From Chaetoceros tenuissimus (taxonomy: Eukaryota; Bacillariophyta; Thalassiosirophyceae; Chaetocerotales; Chaetocerotaceae), in contig BLLK01000082.1 of NCBI GenBank assembly GCA_021927905.1, forward strand, positions 41,002-105,001: a DNA stretch of 64,000 bases. Direction: 5' to 3'. The notes beneath the pieces are model-generated. The model saw only the letters and a program-made list of their open reading frames with translations, was not told where the DNA came from and searched no databases. Both the position numbers and the translations under genes were made by a program. This document shows positions 63,010-64,000 of this stretch, in pieces (position 1 is the stretch's first letter; every line of letters starts with the position of its first letter).

Positions 63010-64000
63010 ATGCCGAACGAAGGCACAAAAGCAGTTGACTACTGCACAATTTTTCCAAACACACTAGAAAATGGAAAATTGATTCCCATCCGTGGAAAAC
63101 CAACTTTTAACCAACTCACCGAACTACGAAAACTTCTTGTCCAAAACGCTGCCACAATCCACACAACGCTTTGTGGAGGGCAACATGGCTATTCAGGACT
63201 TGTAGTGGCTCCAGCTGACTATGCGCTTCTTAGTAATGTCCCGTTCCAGATGCCAGGGTTACCACCAGTGGATCCTGTGTACCCACCAGGTGCTACCCAA
63301 CATCAAATCTCTGCTGCAGCCAGACAGAGTGCATACAGAACAATGGCGAAGATACAATGAAGCTGTTGCAGTGGAACAAGCATTTAAAAAGCAATTGACA
63401 GAAATTATCGAGAGGATTTTTTAAATCAGAGATTAAATAACATCACAGGTGTACTACAAGGCCCACTACATGACACCATGACTTGGTTACTACAAACATA
63501 TTGCCAGGAAAAATATTCCACTGTTGTTGAGGAGCAAGCTGCACTTGCAAAAAACAGGACAGGTCCATACCACTCTCACTGATTTTTTTACAAAAATTGA
63601 CGAGCACGTTCCTCATGCTACGGCTGCAGGAGTCCCATTGACCGAATTTCAAGTTATTGCAATCGCCAAACAAGCTATTCAGAAAAACACAAGTTTTCAG
63701 CAGGCTGCTATGGCTTGGAATGCAAGACAACAGCAACCGACCTGGATTGCCTTCAAGCAATTTTTTCTGCAAGAACAAAATGATTTGGAACAGGTACTCA
63801 AAGAAACACCAGCAGGACAAATGTTCCACACTCCTACAGATGATCATCAACTAATGATGCAACTCATGAACATGCTCCTTGAACAGCATCAGAAGCCACC
63901 AGCACCTGCTCCAGCTCCAGCTCCACCAGCACAAGCACCTGCTCCAGTTCCAGCTCCACCAGCACAAGATCATTCTGCATTCCATGCTGCACAAGCAGCA
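63010..64000 (+). pseudogene. Gag-like ORF with Pro/Ala-rich tail, frameshifted, runs off the window
   Basis: The ATG at 63010 opens a frame with PIRGKPTFNQLTELRKLLVQ, NAATIHTTLCGGQHGYSGLV and PADYALLSNVPFQMPGLPPV. This pattern occurs in Gag-like ORFs of retroelements in diatoms and other algae. Near 63330 it shifts to RRYNEAVAVEQAFKKQLTEI, near 63440 back to NNITGVLQGPLHDTMTWLLQ, and near 63570 again to FTKIDEHVPHATAAGVPLTE and QQPTWIAFKQFFLQEQNDLE. A repeat rich in PAPAPAPPAQ follows from 63895 to the end. Three frame changes make it a pseudogene. It would be followed by pol outside the window. Confidence 0.6.
63895..63970 (+). repeat. Imperfect tandem repeat encoding Pro/Ala-rich linker
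   Basis: CCACCAGCACCTGCTCCAGC and CCAGCTCCACCAGCACAAGC alternate in tandem with minor variation. In the gag-like frame they encode PAPAPAPPAQ units. Confidence 0.85.

Overview
The window reads as nuclear DNA of a microbial eukaryote, most likely a diatom or close stramenopile relative. The evidence is AT-rich DNA, one clear spliceosomal intron (12006-12061), no bacterial operon structure, and a dense set of Ty1/copia-type retrotransposons whose gag and protease blocks look like the diatom CoDi families (family recognition from memory, not from a search). Almost everything recognisable is mobile DNA. Only three genes look like host genes: a GT31-like glycosyltransferase (11179-12449), an FkbM-like methyltransferase (17866-18879, minus) and a sulfotransferase (30622-32065, apparently frameshifted). 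All three have an N-terminal signal anchor, as Golgi enzymes do.

Layout. 1-7.3 kb: broken copia elements on the minus strand, including a pol-LTR-PBS-gag junction around 3941-4118. 7.3-10 kb: a decayed plus-strand relative of the non-LTR element found intact further on. 10.6-12.5 kb: a small inverted-repeat element abutting the glycosyltransferase gene. 13.2-17.1 kb: a possible DDE-transposase relic and a tRNA-like sequence. 17.9-18.9 kb: the methyltransferase. 19-22.6 kb: degraded retroelement gag-like sequence. 22.6-28.3 kb and 53.7-60.2 kb: two copies, in opposite orientation, of one composite repeat carrying LTR-like sequence, a reverse-transcriptase fragment and a nested unit with its own open frames. 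28.5-30.3 kb: a multi-span membrane ORF with a perfect 300-bp-period tandem duplication. 30.5-32.1 kb: the sulfotransferase, next to a transposon end. 32.7-36.8 kb: a gag region with a predicted membrane segment. 36.9-37.7 kb: a Ty3-like integrase tail. 38.6-43.65 kb: a nearly complete copia element with about 97% identical LTRs, an apparent 5-bp target duplication and a truncated gag. 43.9-52.4 kb: a two-ORF non-LTR retrotransposon (ORF1; endonuclease-RT-RNase H ORF2) interrupted by a 915-bp Harbinger-like MITE. 60.3-64 kb: plus-strand gag-protease of a copia element, then another gag-like ORF running off the end.

The most interesting observations are: (1) the sequence directly after the 5' LTR of the 38.6-kb copia element is a 15-nt perfect complement of a segment inside its own LTR, the geometry of self-primed LTR elements such as Tf1; (2) other copia elements here carry a primer site matching the anticodon region of initiator tRNA-Met; (3) ORF1 and ORF2 of the non-LTR element overlap by 7 nt as ATGTTAG; (4) the MITE that split ORF2 has a 3-bp TAA duplication and its removal leaves the frame open; (5) the large inverted duplication shows in-frame indels in otherwise unidentified ORFs. 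No CRISPR array, rRNA or confident functional tRNA gene was seen.
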